From the NCBI GenBank assembly GCA_934462775.1, contig CAKSIR010000063.1:1-12537 (forward strand): DNA of 12,537 nt, in the 5' to 3' direction. The notes below the pieces were generated by a model. That model had not been told where the DNA came from. It made no database searches and saw nothing but the letters and a program-made list of their open reading frames with translations. Shown here piece by piece: positions 6,634 through 12,537 of this stretch. The first letter of the stretch is position 1; each line of letters begins with the position of its first letter. This DNA comes from an uncultured Ruminiclostridium sp. (GTDB lineage: Bacteria > Bacillota > Clostridia > Oscillospirales > Ruminococcaceae). The position numbers and the translations under genes were made by a program.

Positions 6634-8919
6634 TTGTCAACATTTAAAAATATTCTGAAATTCTGTACAATTGCTGTTGCATTTGTATTCTTTATACTGC
6701 TTGTTTTCTGGGGAATTTCCGCCAGTGCAAACGGCGAAACCGAAACGGCGCTGCTGGTCATAGGCGCGTCAGGCGAGGTTGAGGGGAATCCTGCCGATAC
6801 GGGAAGCATTGCCACAAGCAGCGGCACTCCGCAGGAAAGCAGCTCCTCCTCAACAACTACCCTTGCTCCTCAGGCAACGGATACATCGGACAGCTCGTCC
6901 TCTTCTTCAACGTCCGACACAACTCCTGTTGTTCCCGTTATACAGTCGGCAAACATCAACGACTACGAAAACAATACAACGCTTCTTCAGTACACGGTAA
7001 GCGATACGGTTGGACTTGAAAAGCTTTCGTCCCTTGTATCTCAGGGCGTTACCTTTGAAGGCAAGGTCGTTACCCTTGCGGCTAACATCTCGGTTGGCAG
7101 GGGCTTTACGCCAATCGGAAACACCACAAGCTATTTCAAAGGTACCTTTGACGGCGCAGGCTATGCTATAAGCGGACTAAGAATTACCTCCACAGCCGAT
7201 AATGTCGGACTTTTCTCATACATTAACGGCGCTACAATCAGAAACGTTGTTATCGATTCAAAGGGCAGCGTAACAGGCAACTCCTATGTAGGCTCAATTG
7301 TAGGCTACTTTGCGTCAGGTACTGTCGACAGCTGCACAAACAGCAGCGCGGTCAGCTCAACAAACCAGAACGGTTCCTCTGACGCAGGCGGAATTGCAGG
7401 CTATGTGGGCAGCGGCGCAAACATACTTAACTGCGTGAACGCGGGCGCGGTTGCGGGCAGACACTCCGGAATCGGCGGTATCGCGGGTCAGATAAACGGC
7501 GGCGCAATCTACAACTGCTACAACATCGGAACAGTAACAAACAGCTCAAAGGACGCGTCGGTGGCTTACAAAACAGGCGGCATTTTCGGCTATGACGTTT
7601 ATTCACAGTTTGGCTCGTCGGCTATTGTAAACTGCTACAATGCGGCTAACGTAAGCTGCCCGTCCAGCACTGAAAAGGGCGGCGCAATCCACGGTGAAAT
7701 CACCTCCGCAACAACTGTCAACAACTGCTTCTACGACACCCAGTACAGCACATACGGCGGTACTTCCTCATATCAGTACAACCTCTACAAATCGTTTTAC
7801 CCCAACTTCACGTCAATCAACTACCTTGCAGGCATAACGGGAATGGAGGCTTCTCAGATGAAGTCGGCAGACCTTGTTGAAAGGCTTAACAGCTTCGCTT
7901 CGGGCAATTCCATGCTGAAGTCATGGACAAATTCCGCAACGGTAAACGGCGGCTATCCATACTTCGGAACAAATACCAAAAAAGCGTATTCCGTTATTAT
8001 AAGCTCTTCGGCAATAGGCGCGGTCGTTTCGGACAGAACTCTTGCATATCCCGGCGAAACTGTCAAGATTTCCGTTTCCACCACAACCAACGTATCCAAT
8101 TATGAACTGAGCGGCATTACGGTAGTGCGCTCCGGCGACGGCGGAGTTGTTGCCACAACGTCCTCGTTTACGTTTGTAATGCCTGAAAGCGACGTACTGG
8201 TTTCACCTATTTTCTCGGAAAAGGAATACAACATTTCATCGCTTGTAAACAACAACGCAAACGGCGTTATGACTATTTCCAAAATCAAGGCAGCCGCAGG
8301 CAGCCAGGTCCTTATCGCTGCAACTCCTACCAATGGAAACGAAATTGAGGAAATAAAGGTTTATCAGACCAGCGACAGTACAAAGGTAATTGCCGCAACT
8401 CCTGTTGCAGTAACGGGTATGACCGTTACCTACGCTTTCACAATGCCCGCTTCGGACGTGACCGTGTCGGGACGTTTTGTAAAGACAGGAACGGCAACCA
8501 CCACTACAACCACTACAACCACCGCAAAGACAACCGAGCCGCCTGCCGACAGTGACGAAGATGTACTCGTTCCCGACGATGAGGACGATGATGCGGACGA
8601 TACCATTGACGAAGATTATGACGACGATACGGACGACGCTGACGACTCCTACGACGATGATTCAGATGATGATTATGACGACTCAGACGATGATTCCGAT
8701 GATGACACGCCGCCTGACAACGATGACGATTCTGACGCTGTGATTGACGATGATACCGACGGCAGTAATAATTCGGGCAACAACAGCAACACAGGAGGCT
8801 CAGACGACGCAAGCTCAGACAGAAACCCTGTAACAAGCGTTCCTGTCAACGTTATCGCACTTACGGCTGCGGCGGGTTCGGCATTGCTGATATTTGCGGC
8901 AAAGCGCAGAAAGAAATAA
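6634..8919 (+). CDS. Cell-surface protein with GLUG-type repeats, Asp-rich stalk and C-terminal anchor
   Basis: A 761-residue secreted, surface-anchored protein. Residues 1-32 form a signal segment with a basic start and a long hydrophobic core. A Ser/Thr-rich linker (about 57-98) leads to a domain opening with FTPIG and FKGTFDGAGYAISGL (158-182). GLUG-type repeats follow, G-G-I-A-G...NCYN...V (about 219-370), closing with NGGYPYF at 438-444. Two domains of about 80 residues (452-527 and 532-615) each end in F-(V/T)-MP-x-SDV. Then come a Thr run (622-630), an Asp-rich stretch (640-708) and NPVTS at 731-735. A membrane segment and KRRKK finish the protein. GLUG domains occur in clostridial and IgA-protease-type surface proteins, so adhesion or binding is likely, but the ligand is unknown. 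The start is TTG, chosen because GGGGTGAT lies 3 bases before it and the signal follows directly. Confidence 0.85.
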   Translation: MSTFKNILKFCTIAVAFVFFILLVFWGISASANGETETALLVIGASGEVEGNPADTGSIATSSGTPQESSSSSTTTLAPQATDTSDSSSSSSTSDTTPVVPVIQSANINDYENNTTLLQYTVSDTVGLEKLSSLVSQGVTFEGKVVTLAANISVGRGFTPIGNTTSYFKGTFDGAGYAISGLRITSTADNVGLFSYINGATIRNVVIDSKGSVTGNSYVGSIVGYFASGTVDSCTNSSAVSSTNQNGSSDAGGIAGYVGSGANILNCVNAGAVAGRHSGIGGIAGQINGGAIYNCYNIGTVTNSSKDASVAYKTGGIFGYDVYSQFGSSAIVNCYNAANVSCPSSTEKGGAIHGEITSATTVNNCFYDTQYSTYGGTSSYQYNLYKSFYPNFTSINYLAGITGMEASQMKSADLVERLNSFASGNSMLKSWTNSATVNGGYPYFGTNTKKAYSVIISSSAIGAVVSDRTLAYPGETVKISVSTTTNVSNYELSGITVVRSGDGGVVATTSSFTFVMPESDVLVSPIFSEKEYNISSLVNNNANGVMTISKIKAAAGSQVLIAATPTNGNEIEEIKVYQTSDSTKVIAATPVAVTGMTVTYAFTMPASDVTVSGRFVKTGTATTTTTTTTTAKTTEPPADSDEDVLVPDDEDDDADDTIDEDYDDDTDDADDSYDDDSDDDYDDSDDDSDDDTPPDNDDDSDAVIDDDTDGSNNSGNNSNTGGSDDASSDRNPVTSVPVNVIALTAAAGSALLIFAAKRRKK
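8821..8916 (+). other. Region encoding LPXTG-like sorting signal (NPVTS), membrane segment and basic tail
   Basis: The last 32 codons specify NPVTS, about 20 hydrophobic residues and KRRKK, the layout of a sortase sorting signal. The fifth position is Ser rather than the usual Gly, and the first is Asn as in NPxTG-type signals. It may be a sortase substrate or simply a membrane-retained tail. Confidence 0.55.
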
Positions 8920-8956
8920 GCTGAAAGAACCGGGGAATTGAATTTTTTAGGTTATC

Positions 8957-9027
8957 AAAAAGTCATATTTAAAGTTTAAGGTCAAGCCTTCTCAAAGGCT
9001 TGACCTTAACTTATATAATGGCTTTTT
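8957..9027. terminator. Large imperfect palindrome between convergent genes; likely bidirectional terminator (dispersed element copy B)
   Basis: A perfect 13-bp stem (8978-8990/8995-9007) extends through a bulge into a longer imperfect palindrome ending in AAAAA at 8957-8961 and TTTTT at 9023-9027, so each strand gains a T-run after the hairpin. It would end both the surface protein transcript and the hydrolase transcript. Bases 8961-9002 match 12126-12166 (copy C) with three substitutions and one extra base, so it belongs to the same repeat family. Confidence 0.7.
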
Positions 9028-9037
9028 CAACAGTCTG
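9022..9037 (+). repeat. Conserved 16-base intergenic box, copy 2
   Basis: CTTTTTCAACAGTCTG, one base different from 66-81. It lies 44 bases beyond the stop codon of the minus-strand hydrolase gene and is followed by a weak hairpin (CCGCT...AGTGG) and ATTT. Confidence 0.6.
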
Positions 9038-9081
9038 ACCCGCTGATTTAAGTGGATTTCCTGCTCTCCTCCGCCAATCTC

Positions 9082-10011
9082 TCATACCCCGAAAAACTCC
9101 TCAATCTCCCTTTCGTACCTCTCAGGGTCTTTATAGAAGCTTTCCGCGTGGTCTGCGTTCTCAAAAAGCACTAACTTTTTCCTGCCTTTGCAGGCGTTGT
9201 AGTTTTCAACGCTCATTCCCTTATCTATAAAGCCGTCCTTTTCGCCGTGGATAAACAGCACGGGAATTTCAGACAGGGACAGGCATTTCCTTGTGTCGCA
9301 CTCCTTGAAGTGCCAGCCGCAGATTATTCCGCAAAGCAGATTTGCCGCAGGAATAAGCGGTATCGGCGGCAGGTGGAACCACATCCGTATAACCCTGCAA
9401 AACTGCTCGTAAGCAGTGGTATAGCCGCAGTCCGCCACTATGCCCTTTACGTTTGCGGGCAGATTTTCGCCGGCTGCCATAAGTGCTGTTGCGCAGCCCA
9501 TTGACACGCCGTGAAAATAAATTTCACTGTTTTCGCCGAACAGACGGATAATCAGCTTTACCCATTCCGCGGCATCTTTCCTGTCCTTTACGCCATAGGT
9601 GATATACTTGCCCTCGCTTTCACCGTGAGCGCGCAGGTCAACCGCAAGCACGTTGAAGCCGTGTTCGTGCCAGAATTTGTGGAAGATTGCGCCCTCCTGC
9701 ACATGGTTGGAGGTATAGCCGTGAAAGAAAATGACCGTCTTTGCCGAAGTATTGCAGGCAGGCAGGAGAAAGCCTTTCAGCTTAAGACCGTCAAAGCTTA
9801 CTATTTCATGTTCGGTAATACTGCCGCTGTGGTCGAAATACCACTGCTTGCGCCGCTTTATCTCGTCCGAATCGGTGGGACGGAGCACCTTGTCCGAGGC
9901 TGTTCCCTTGTCCTCTTTTCTGAAAACTGCGAATTTCAGCAGGCAGAATGCGCCTATAAAAACAGCGGCGATTACTACCGCCGCTGTTATAAGTAAAATT
10001 GTTGCAAGCAT
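9082..10011 (-). CDS. Membrane-anchored alpha/beta hydrolase
   Basis: A 309-residue serine hydrolase. One hydrophobic segment (about 2-28) followed by RKEDK suggests an N-terminal membrane anchor, or an uncleaved signal, with the catalytic domain outside the cell or facing one membrane side. The fold markers are IFFHGYTSN at 94-102 (oxyanion strand), the nucleophile elbow GVSMG with Ser170, HGEKDG with Asp259 and ADHAES with His288, giving a complete Ser-Asp-His triad. It resembles uncharacterised bacterial hydrolases annotated as esterases or lysophospholipase-like; the substrate is unknown. The ATG (10009-10011) shares one base with the TAA of the upstream SCP2-like gene (TAATG), and no strong ribosome site precedes it. 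Its translation is probably coupled to that gene, and I infer related roles in lipid or ester metabolism. Confidence 0.88.
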   Translation of the reverse strand: MLATILLITAAVVIAAVFIGAFCLLKFAVFRKEDKGTASDKVLRPTDSDEIKRRKQWYFDHSGSITEHEIVSFDGLKLKGFLLPACNTSAKTVIFFHGYTSNHVQEGAIFHKFWHEHGFNVLAVDLRAHGESEGKYITYGVKDRKDAAEWVKLIIRLFGENSEIYFHGVSMGCATALMAAGENLPANVKGIVADCGYTTAYEQFCRVIRMWFHLPPIPLIPAANLLCGIICGWHFKECDTRKCLSLSEIPVLFIHGEKDGFIDKGMSVENYNACKGRKKLVLFENADHAESFYKDPERYEREIEEFFGV

Positions 10012-10622
10012 TACTTCTTAGCTTTTTTGTCAGCCTGAACCTCTGCCTTTGGAGCAGCGGGCTTAACCTCAGCCTTAGGTGCAGCAGGTTTAACTTCTGC
10101 CTTAACCTCTGCCTTTGGTGCAGCAGCATTAACCTCAGCCTTAACCTCTGTCTTTGGCGCTTCAGCCTTAACCTCAGCCTTAGGTGCGGCAGGCTTAACC
10201 TCTGCCTTTGCTTCCTTCTTAGGCTCAGCCTTCTTTGCAGGCTTCTTTTCTTCCTTCTTTGCAGGCTTTTCTTCCTTAACAGGCTTTGTCTTGGTTACTG
10301 TCTGCTTCTTAGCTGTAAAGAGGTTGTCAAGCTCTGTACCGTCGCCGTAGATTTCAATCAGTCCATCGCTGATTGCTTTACCAAGAGAAAGTGTTCCCTT
10401 TGCGAGAGCAACAATATCTGCGCCGCTCATATTAACGGAAGCTGTGTTCTCCTTGTAGTCGTATGGCTGAATGTCGACTGCGCCGTTCTTGTATGCAACA
10501 TAGAATGCGCCTTCTCCCTCGCCGATGATGTTGAACTGGAATGCAAACTCACCGCCGAATTTCTTTGTATCTGCTTTTGCAAGAGCTTTCTGTACATCTG
10601 CGAAAATCTTTTCGTAGGTCAT
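10011..10622 (-). CDS. SCP2-like lipid-binding domain protein with Lys/Ala/Pro/Glu-rich repeat tail
   Basis: A 203-residue protein in two parts. Residues 1 to about 102 look like an SCP2 (sterol carrier protein 2) domain: a short alpha/beta unit with VNMSGADIVALAKGTLSLG at 63-81, then GLIEIYGDGTELDNLF at 87-102, the usual family ending. SCP2 domains bind lipids or other hydrophobic ligands in a tunnel. Residues 103-203 are low complexity: first KPAKKEEKK-type, then five PKAEVK-like repeats, ending KKAKK. The tail has no aromatic or Cys residues after residue 102 and resembles histone H1-like tails, so nucleic acid or acidic polymer binding is possible but inferred. Many Asn, Phe and Tyr codons end in C, and promoter and ribosome site are strong, so high expression is likely. 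There is no signal peptide. It is coupled to the hydrolase gene. Confidence 0.8.
   Translation of the reverse strand: MTYEKIFADVQKALAKADTKKFGGEFAFQFNIIGEGEGAFYVAYKNGAVDIQPYDYKENTASVNMSGADIVALAKGTLSLGKAISDGLIEIYGDGTELDNLFTAKKQTVTKTKPVKEEKPAKKEEKKPAKKAEPKKEAKAEVKPAAPKAEVKAEAPKTEVKAEVNAAAPKAEVKAEVKPAAPKAEVKPAAPKAEVQADKKAKK
10035..10196 (-). repeat. In-frame repeats encoding PKAEVK-type units
   Basis: Codons for residues 143-196 repeat a 9-13 residue unit, (AEVK)PAAPKAEVK, about five times with small changes. At DNA level the units are close enough for slipped-strand length change. The repeats are coding, not a CRISPR array: no unique spacers are present. Confidence 0.85.
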
Positions 10623-10670
10623 TGTAGATTCCTTCCTTTCACTCGGTTAAAGTGTTACCTTATTGTTTGC

Positions 10671-10699
10671 ATTATATCATCTATTTTCGCAATTTGCAA
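10671..10699 (-). promoter_or_regulatory. Promoter of the SCP2-like/hydrolase operon
   Basis: On the minus strand, TTGCAA (10694-10699), 17 bases, then TATAAT (10671-10676). The transcript should start near 10664, giving a leader of about 42 bases with AGGAAGG just before the ATG at 10620-10622. Confidence 0.8.
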
Positions 10700-10788
10700 G
10701 GTTTTTCGCCGCAAAGTGGCTCTATGAACAATTTTAATTTTATTGCAAAAGGTTTTATGGTAATTTTACACAATAAACTTTGACATAT

Positions 10789-10819
10789 TATGTCGCAGAA
10801 ATCCGCAGTCTGCGGCATA
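10789..10819. promoter_or_regulatory. Inverted repeat before the rlmI-like promoter, possible operator
   Basis: TATGTCGCAG (10789-10798) pairs with CTGCGGCATA (10810-10819) with one G-T wobble. An alternative perfect palindrome CCGCAGTCTGCGG sits at 10803-10815. It abuts the -35 box at 10820, the place of an operator, in the divergent region between two operons. No T-run follows, so it is not a terminator. Confidence 0.35.
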
Positions 10820-10848
10820 TTGCACTTTTAAAAGGATTATGATATACT
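10820..10848 (+). promoter_or_regulatory. Promoter of the rRNA methyltransferase gene
   Basis: TTGCAC (10820-10825), 17 bases, TATACT (10843-10848). Transcription is expected near 10855, followed by AAAAAGGA around 10862-10869 and the ATG at 10878. Confidence 0.7.
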
Positions 10849-10877
10849 GTTTTCATTAACTAAAAAGGATTGATAAA

Positions 10878-12110
10878 ATGAAACAGGAACGTTCATTTCC
10901 AAGATTTACAGTAACAAAAAAAGCTCAGCTCTTCCTCGAAAAGGGACACCCGTGGGTGTATGACGCGGAGATAACCGACCGCTCCGAGGAGCAGGTGGAA
11001 AACGGCTCTCTTGTTGATGTGGTAAGCGACAAGAACCGCTTTCTCGGCACGGGAATTTACTCCGAAAAAAGCAAGATAAGAATAAGGCTAATCTCACGAA
11101 ACGCAAACGACAGGTTCGACGAAGCGTTCTGGGAGCGGAGAATAAAGTACGCGTGGGAATACCGCAAAACCGTTATGGGAAGCGACATTTCAGCGTGCAG
11201 AATTATTTTCGGCGAGGCTGACCAGTTCCCGGGGCTTACGGTGGATCGTTTCAGCGACATAATCGTTACCCAAACGCTCTCGGTTGGAATGGAGAAAATC
11301 AAGCCTATGCTGTTTCCCCTTATTTATAAGGTACTCACCGAGGACGGACAGAGCATAAAGGGCATTTATGAGCGCAACGATGTGGCAATAAGGCAGCTTG
11401 AGGGGCTTGAGCAGAACAAGGGCTGGTTCAGCTTAGACGGCGTTCCCGTTCCCGAAAGCACGGTTACGGTCATTGAGGAAAACGGTATAAGGTACGAGGT
11501 GGACGTTGAAAACGGACAGAAAACAGGCTTTTTTCTCGACCAAAAGTACAACCGTCTTGCCGTTGCAAGGCTTGCACGGGGCAAGAGGGTGCTGGACTGC
11601 TTCACGCACACAGGCTCCTTTGCGCTCAATGCCGCAATGGGCGGCGCGGAGCACGTTACCGCCGTTGACATAAGCGCCTCCGCAACGGAAATGGCGCACA
11701 GGAACGCAGTAAGAAACGGGCTTGACAGCCGCATGGACTTTGTTACGGCAAATGTTTTCGACCTGCTGCCCGAGCTTGAAAAAAGCGGCAAAAAGCCCTA
11801 CGACTTCATTATCCTCGACCCGCCTGCGTTTACCAAATCGAGAAAGACCGTTGATTCGGCGCAGCGCGGCTACAAGGAGATAAACTACCGCGCAATGAAG
11901 CTGCTGCCCCGCGGAGGATATTTTGCAACCGCGTCCTGCTCTCATTTCATGGAGGATTACCTTTTCAGAAAAATGCTTGTTTCGGCTGCAAAGGACGCAG
12001 GCGTTGAGCTGCGCCAGATTGAGGCAAGACAGCAATCGCCCGACCACCCGATACTGTGGAACGTTCCCGAAACCGACTATCTGAAATTCTACATTTTTCA
12101 GGTTATTTGA
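10878..12110 (+). CDS. rlmI: RlmI-type class I rRNA large subunit methyltransferase (m5C)
   Basis: A SAM-dependent RNA methyltransferase of the RlmI/YccW family, whose E. coli member makes m5C1962 in 23S rRNA. The 410 residues fit the family. An N-terminal PUA RNA-binding domain (about 8-75, with KGHPWVYDAEI at 22-32) is followed by a linking domain with FGEADQFPGLTVDRF at 111-125. The Rossmann catalytic domain has QKTGFFLDQ at 214-222, the SAM motif VLDCFTHTGSFAL at 238-250, VDIS at 263-266, ILDPPAF at 312-318 (motif IV) and SCSHFM at 353-358, whose Cys354 is the expected catalytic residue. The ATG has a good ribosome site. It is a single-gene unit, divergent from the SCP2-like operon and followed by a hairpin-rich spacer. 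The exact nucleotide modified in this organism is assumed from the family. Confidence 0.93.
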   Translation: MKQERSFPRFTVTKKAQLFLEKGHPWVYDAEITDRSEEQVENGSLVDVVSDKNRFLGTGIYSEKSKIRIRLISRNANDRFDEAFWERRIKYAWEYRKTVMGSDISACRIIFGEADQFPGLTVDRFSDIIVTQTLSVGMEKIKPMLFPLIYKVLTEDGQSIKGIYERNDVAIRQLEGLEQNKGWFSLDGVPVPESTVTVIEENGIRYEVDVENGQKTGFFLDQKYNRLAVARLARGKRVLDCFTHTGSFALNAAMGGAEHVTAVDISASATEMAHRNAVRNGLDSRMDFVTANVFDLLPELEKSGKKPYDFIILDPPAFTKSRKTVDSAQRGYKEINYRAMKLLPRGGYFATASCSHFMEDYLFRKMLVSAAKDAGVELRQIEARQQSPDHPILWNVPETDYLKFYIFQVI

Positions 12111-12123
12111 CGGGCGCGGCGAT

Positions 12124-12192
12124 AAAGTCTAATTTAAAGTTTAGGTCAAGCCTTTTCAAAGGCTTGCAGGTTCTTAGGGCAGCGCCCTAAGC
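12124..12192 (+). repeat. Dispersed palindromic element, copy C
   Basis: Bases 12131-12192 are the exact reverse complement of 1-62, and the pairing extends to 12124/69 with one mismatch. Two hairpins are included: 12147-12155/12158-12166 and 12173-12180/12184-12191. It begins 13 bases after the stop of the rRNA methyltransferase gene. Confidence 0.88.
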
Positions 12193-12335
12193 CGTCCTCC
12201 GCAAAGGACGGAATCTCTAACACAAGGCGCTTTTTTGAGGGGTAAGGGGAACTTTTTTCAAGAAAAAAAGTTCCCCTAAACTGCTTGCATTACACGACAA
12301 AAACCTCGAAAAAGGTGCCGGTGGCACGTTTTTCG
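12192..12335. repeat. Three further hairpins in the spacer after rlmI
   Basis: This noncoding stretch holds a 7-bp stem CCGTCCT/AGGACGG (12192-12198/12205-12211), a perfect 14-bp stem at 12245-12258/12264-12277 (AGGGGAACTTTTTT and its complement, 5-base loop), and a stem CGAAAAA/TTTTTCG at 12307-12313/12329-12335 that continues as GTGCC/GGCAC after one G-G mismatch. I see no coding frame. The stems probably belong to dispersed intergenic elements and may also act as terminators. No known structured RNA is recognised. Confidence 0.7.
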
Positions 12336-12343
12336 ACGCACTG
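12328..12343 (+). repeat. Conserved 16-base intergenic box, copy 3 (diverged)
   Basis: GTTTTTCGACGCACTG, 12 of 16 identical to 66-81, in the same orientation. It lies 35 bases beyond the stop codon of the minus-strand esterase gene and, as at copy 1, is followed by a GC-rich hairpin and a T-run. Confidence 0.45.
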
Positions 12344-12345
12344 AC

Positions 12346-12374
12346 CTCCGCAGCAAGCACTGCGGAGCATTTTT
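12346..12374 (+). terminator. Rho-independent terminator, plus strand
   Basis: An 8-bp stem CTCCGCAG/CTGCGGAG (12346-12353/12360-12367) with a 6-base loop is followed by CATTTTT. It would stop plus-strand transcripts from the rRNA methyltransferase gene before they enter the convergent esterase gene. Confidence 0.8.
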
Positions 12375-12378
12375 ATGC

Positions 12379-12537
12379 TTATTCCAATACCGCCTCGGTT
12401 TTTCTTTCCTGCACAATCTGCCACAAGTACGCATAATACGCCGCCTGAGCAAGGTGTATCCCGTCCCCCGATTCGTACGAGCTTTTAAGTCCTCCTGCGG
12501 AATTTTTCAGCTCCGGAGAAATGTCTATGTACTTCCA
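12379..12537 (-). CDS. SGNH/GDSL-type hydrolase, C-terminal part (gene runs off the window)
   Basis: The last 52 codons of a minus-strand gene whose start lies beyond the right edge. The visible protein reads YIDISPELKNSAGG, then ESGDGIHLAQAAYYAYLW, and ends RKTEAVLE. The DGIHL segment (visible residues 25-29) fits block V of SGNH/GDSL esterases, D-x-x-H, which supplies the catalytic Asp and His. It is followed by the helix with small and aromatic residues that typically closes the fold. Such enzymes remove acetyl or other acyl groups from polysaccharides or lipids; the substrate cannot be named from this fragment. The Ser block lies outside the window, so the family call rests on one motif. 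The gene converges with rlmI. Confidence 0.65.
   Translation of the reverse strand, partial: WKYIDISPELKNSAGGLKSSYESGDGIHLAQAAYYAYLWQIVQERKTEAVLE

Noticed and set aside
8551..8757. GAY-rich stretch considered as a noncoding microsatellite or a Met-rich gene in another frame
   Set aside because: It lies in the continuous frame of the surface protein and encodes its Asp-rich stalk; the other frame has no start signals.
10035..10196. Repeats considered as a CRISPR array
   Set aside because: Units are 27-39 bases, in frame, with no unique spacers, and they encode the PKAEVK repeats.
9999..10727. A 242-codon plus-strand frame rich in Leu, Cys and Ser opposite the SCP2-like gene
   Set aside because: Its Leu/Cys repeats are the complement of the Lys/Ala/Pro codon repeats, and the minus-strand gene has a proper promoter, ribosome site and domain.
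10780..10785. TTGACA as the -35 box for the rRNA methyltransferase gene
   Set aside because: No -10 box stands at 16-18 bases; the pair at 10820-10848 fits better.
1..12192. The inverted repeats as ends of one composite transposon
   Set aside because: No transposase or recombinase lies between them, the cargo is mostly housekeeping genes, and a third related copy lies inside. A dispersed element family fits better.

Overview
The window reads as chromosomal DNA from a Gram-positive anaerobe of the Clostridia, most likely the Ruminococcus/Oscillospiraceae group. This is inferred from a low-to-middling GC content, sigma-A type promoters, strong Shine-Dalgarno sites, Rho-independent terminators, a Thr/Asp-rich surface protein with a C-terminal anchor preceded by an NPxT-type motif, and protein sequences of Clostridia type. 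No ribosomal RNA, tRNA, transposase, phage gene or CRISPR array is visible. It holds eight complete protein genes plus a ninth, unrecognised small gene, and the 3' end of one more gene at the right edge. No gene-free stretch exceeds 300 bases; the longest are 12111-12378 and 10623-10877.

Left block (107-3614, minus strand): glmU, the bifunctional enzyme making UDP-GlcNAc, is followed after only 9 and 10 bases by two paralogous CPBP/CAAX-type intramembrane proteases. The three look like one operon. Centre (3790-8919, plus strand): a short SecA-like translocase ATPase without the usual zinc-binding tail, a 94-residue unknown protein behind a perfect-consensus promoter, and a 761-residue cell-surface protein with a signal segment, GLUG-type repeats, Thr- and Asp-rich stalk and wall/membrane anchor. 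Each of the three has its own promoter, and a clear terminator stands between the second and third.

Right block (9082-10622, minus strand): an SCP2-like lipid-binding domain with a long Lys/Ala/Pro/Glu tail, whose stop codon overlaps the start of a membrane-anchored alpha/beta hydrolase. Divergent from it is an RlmI-type rRNA methyltransferase (10878-12110, plus). At the right edge lies the C-terminus of an SGNH/GDSL-type esterase on the minus strand.

The most unusual feature is a set of related palindromic intergenic elements. A 62-base sequence at the left edge (1-62) is repeated without a mismatch in inverted orientation at 12131-12192, and a related copy forms a large hairpin between convergent genes at 8957-9027. 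A 16-base box, CTTTTTCGACAGTCTG or a variant, recurs just beyond the stop codon of three separate minus-strand genes. The two candidate functional modules worth following are the SCP2-tail/hydrolase pair and the SecA-like/surface-protein neighbourhood. Both are hypotheses from context only.
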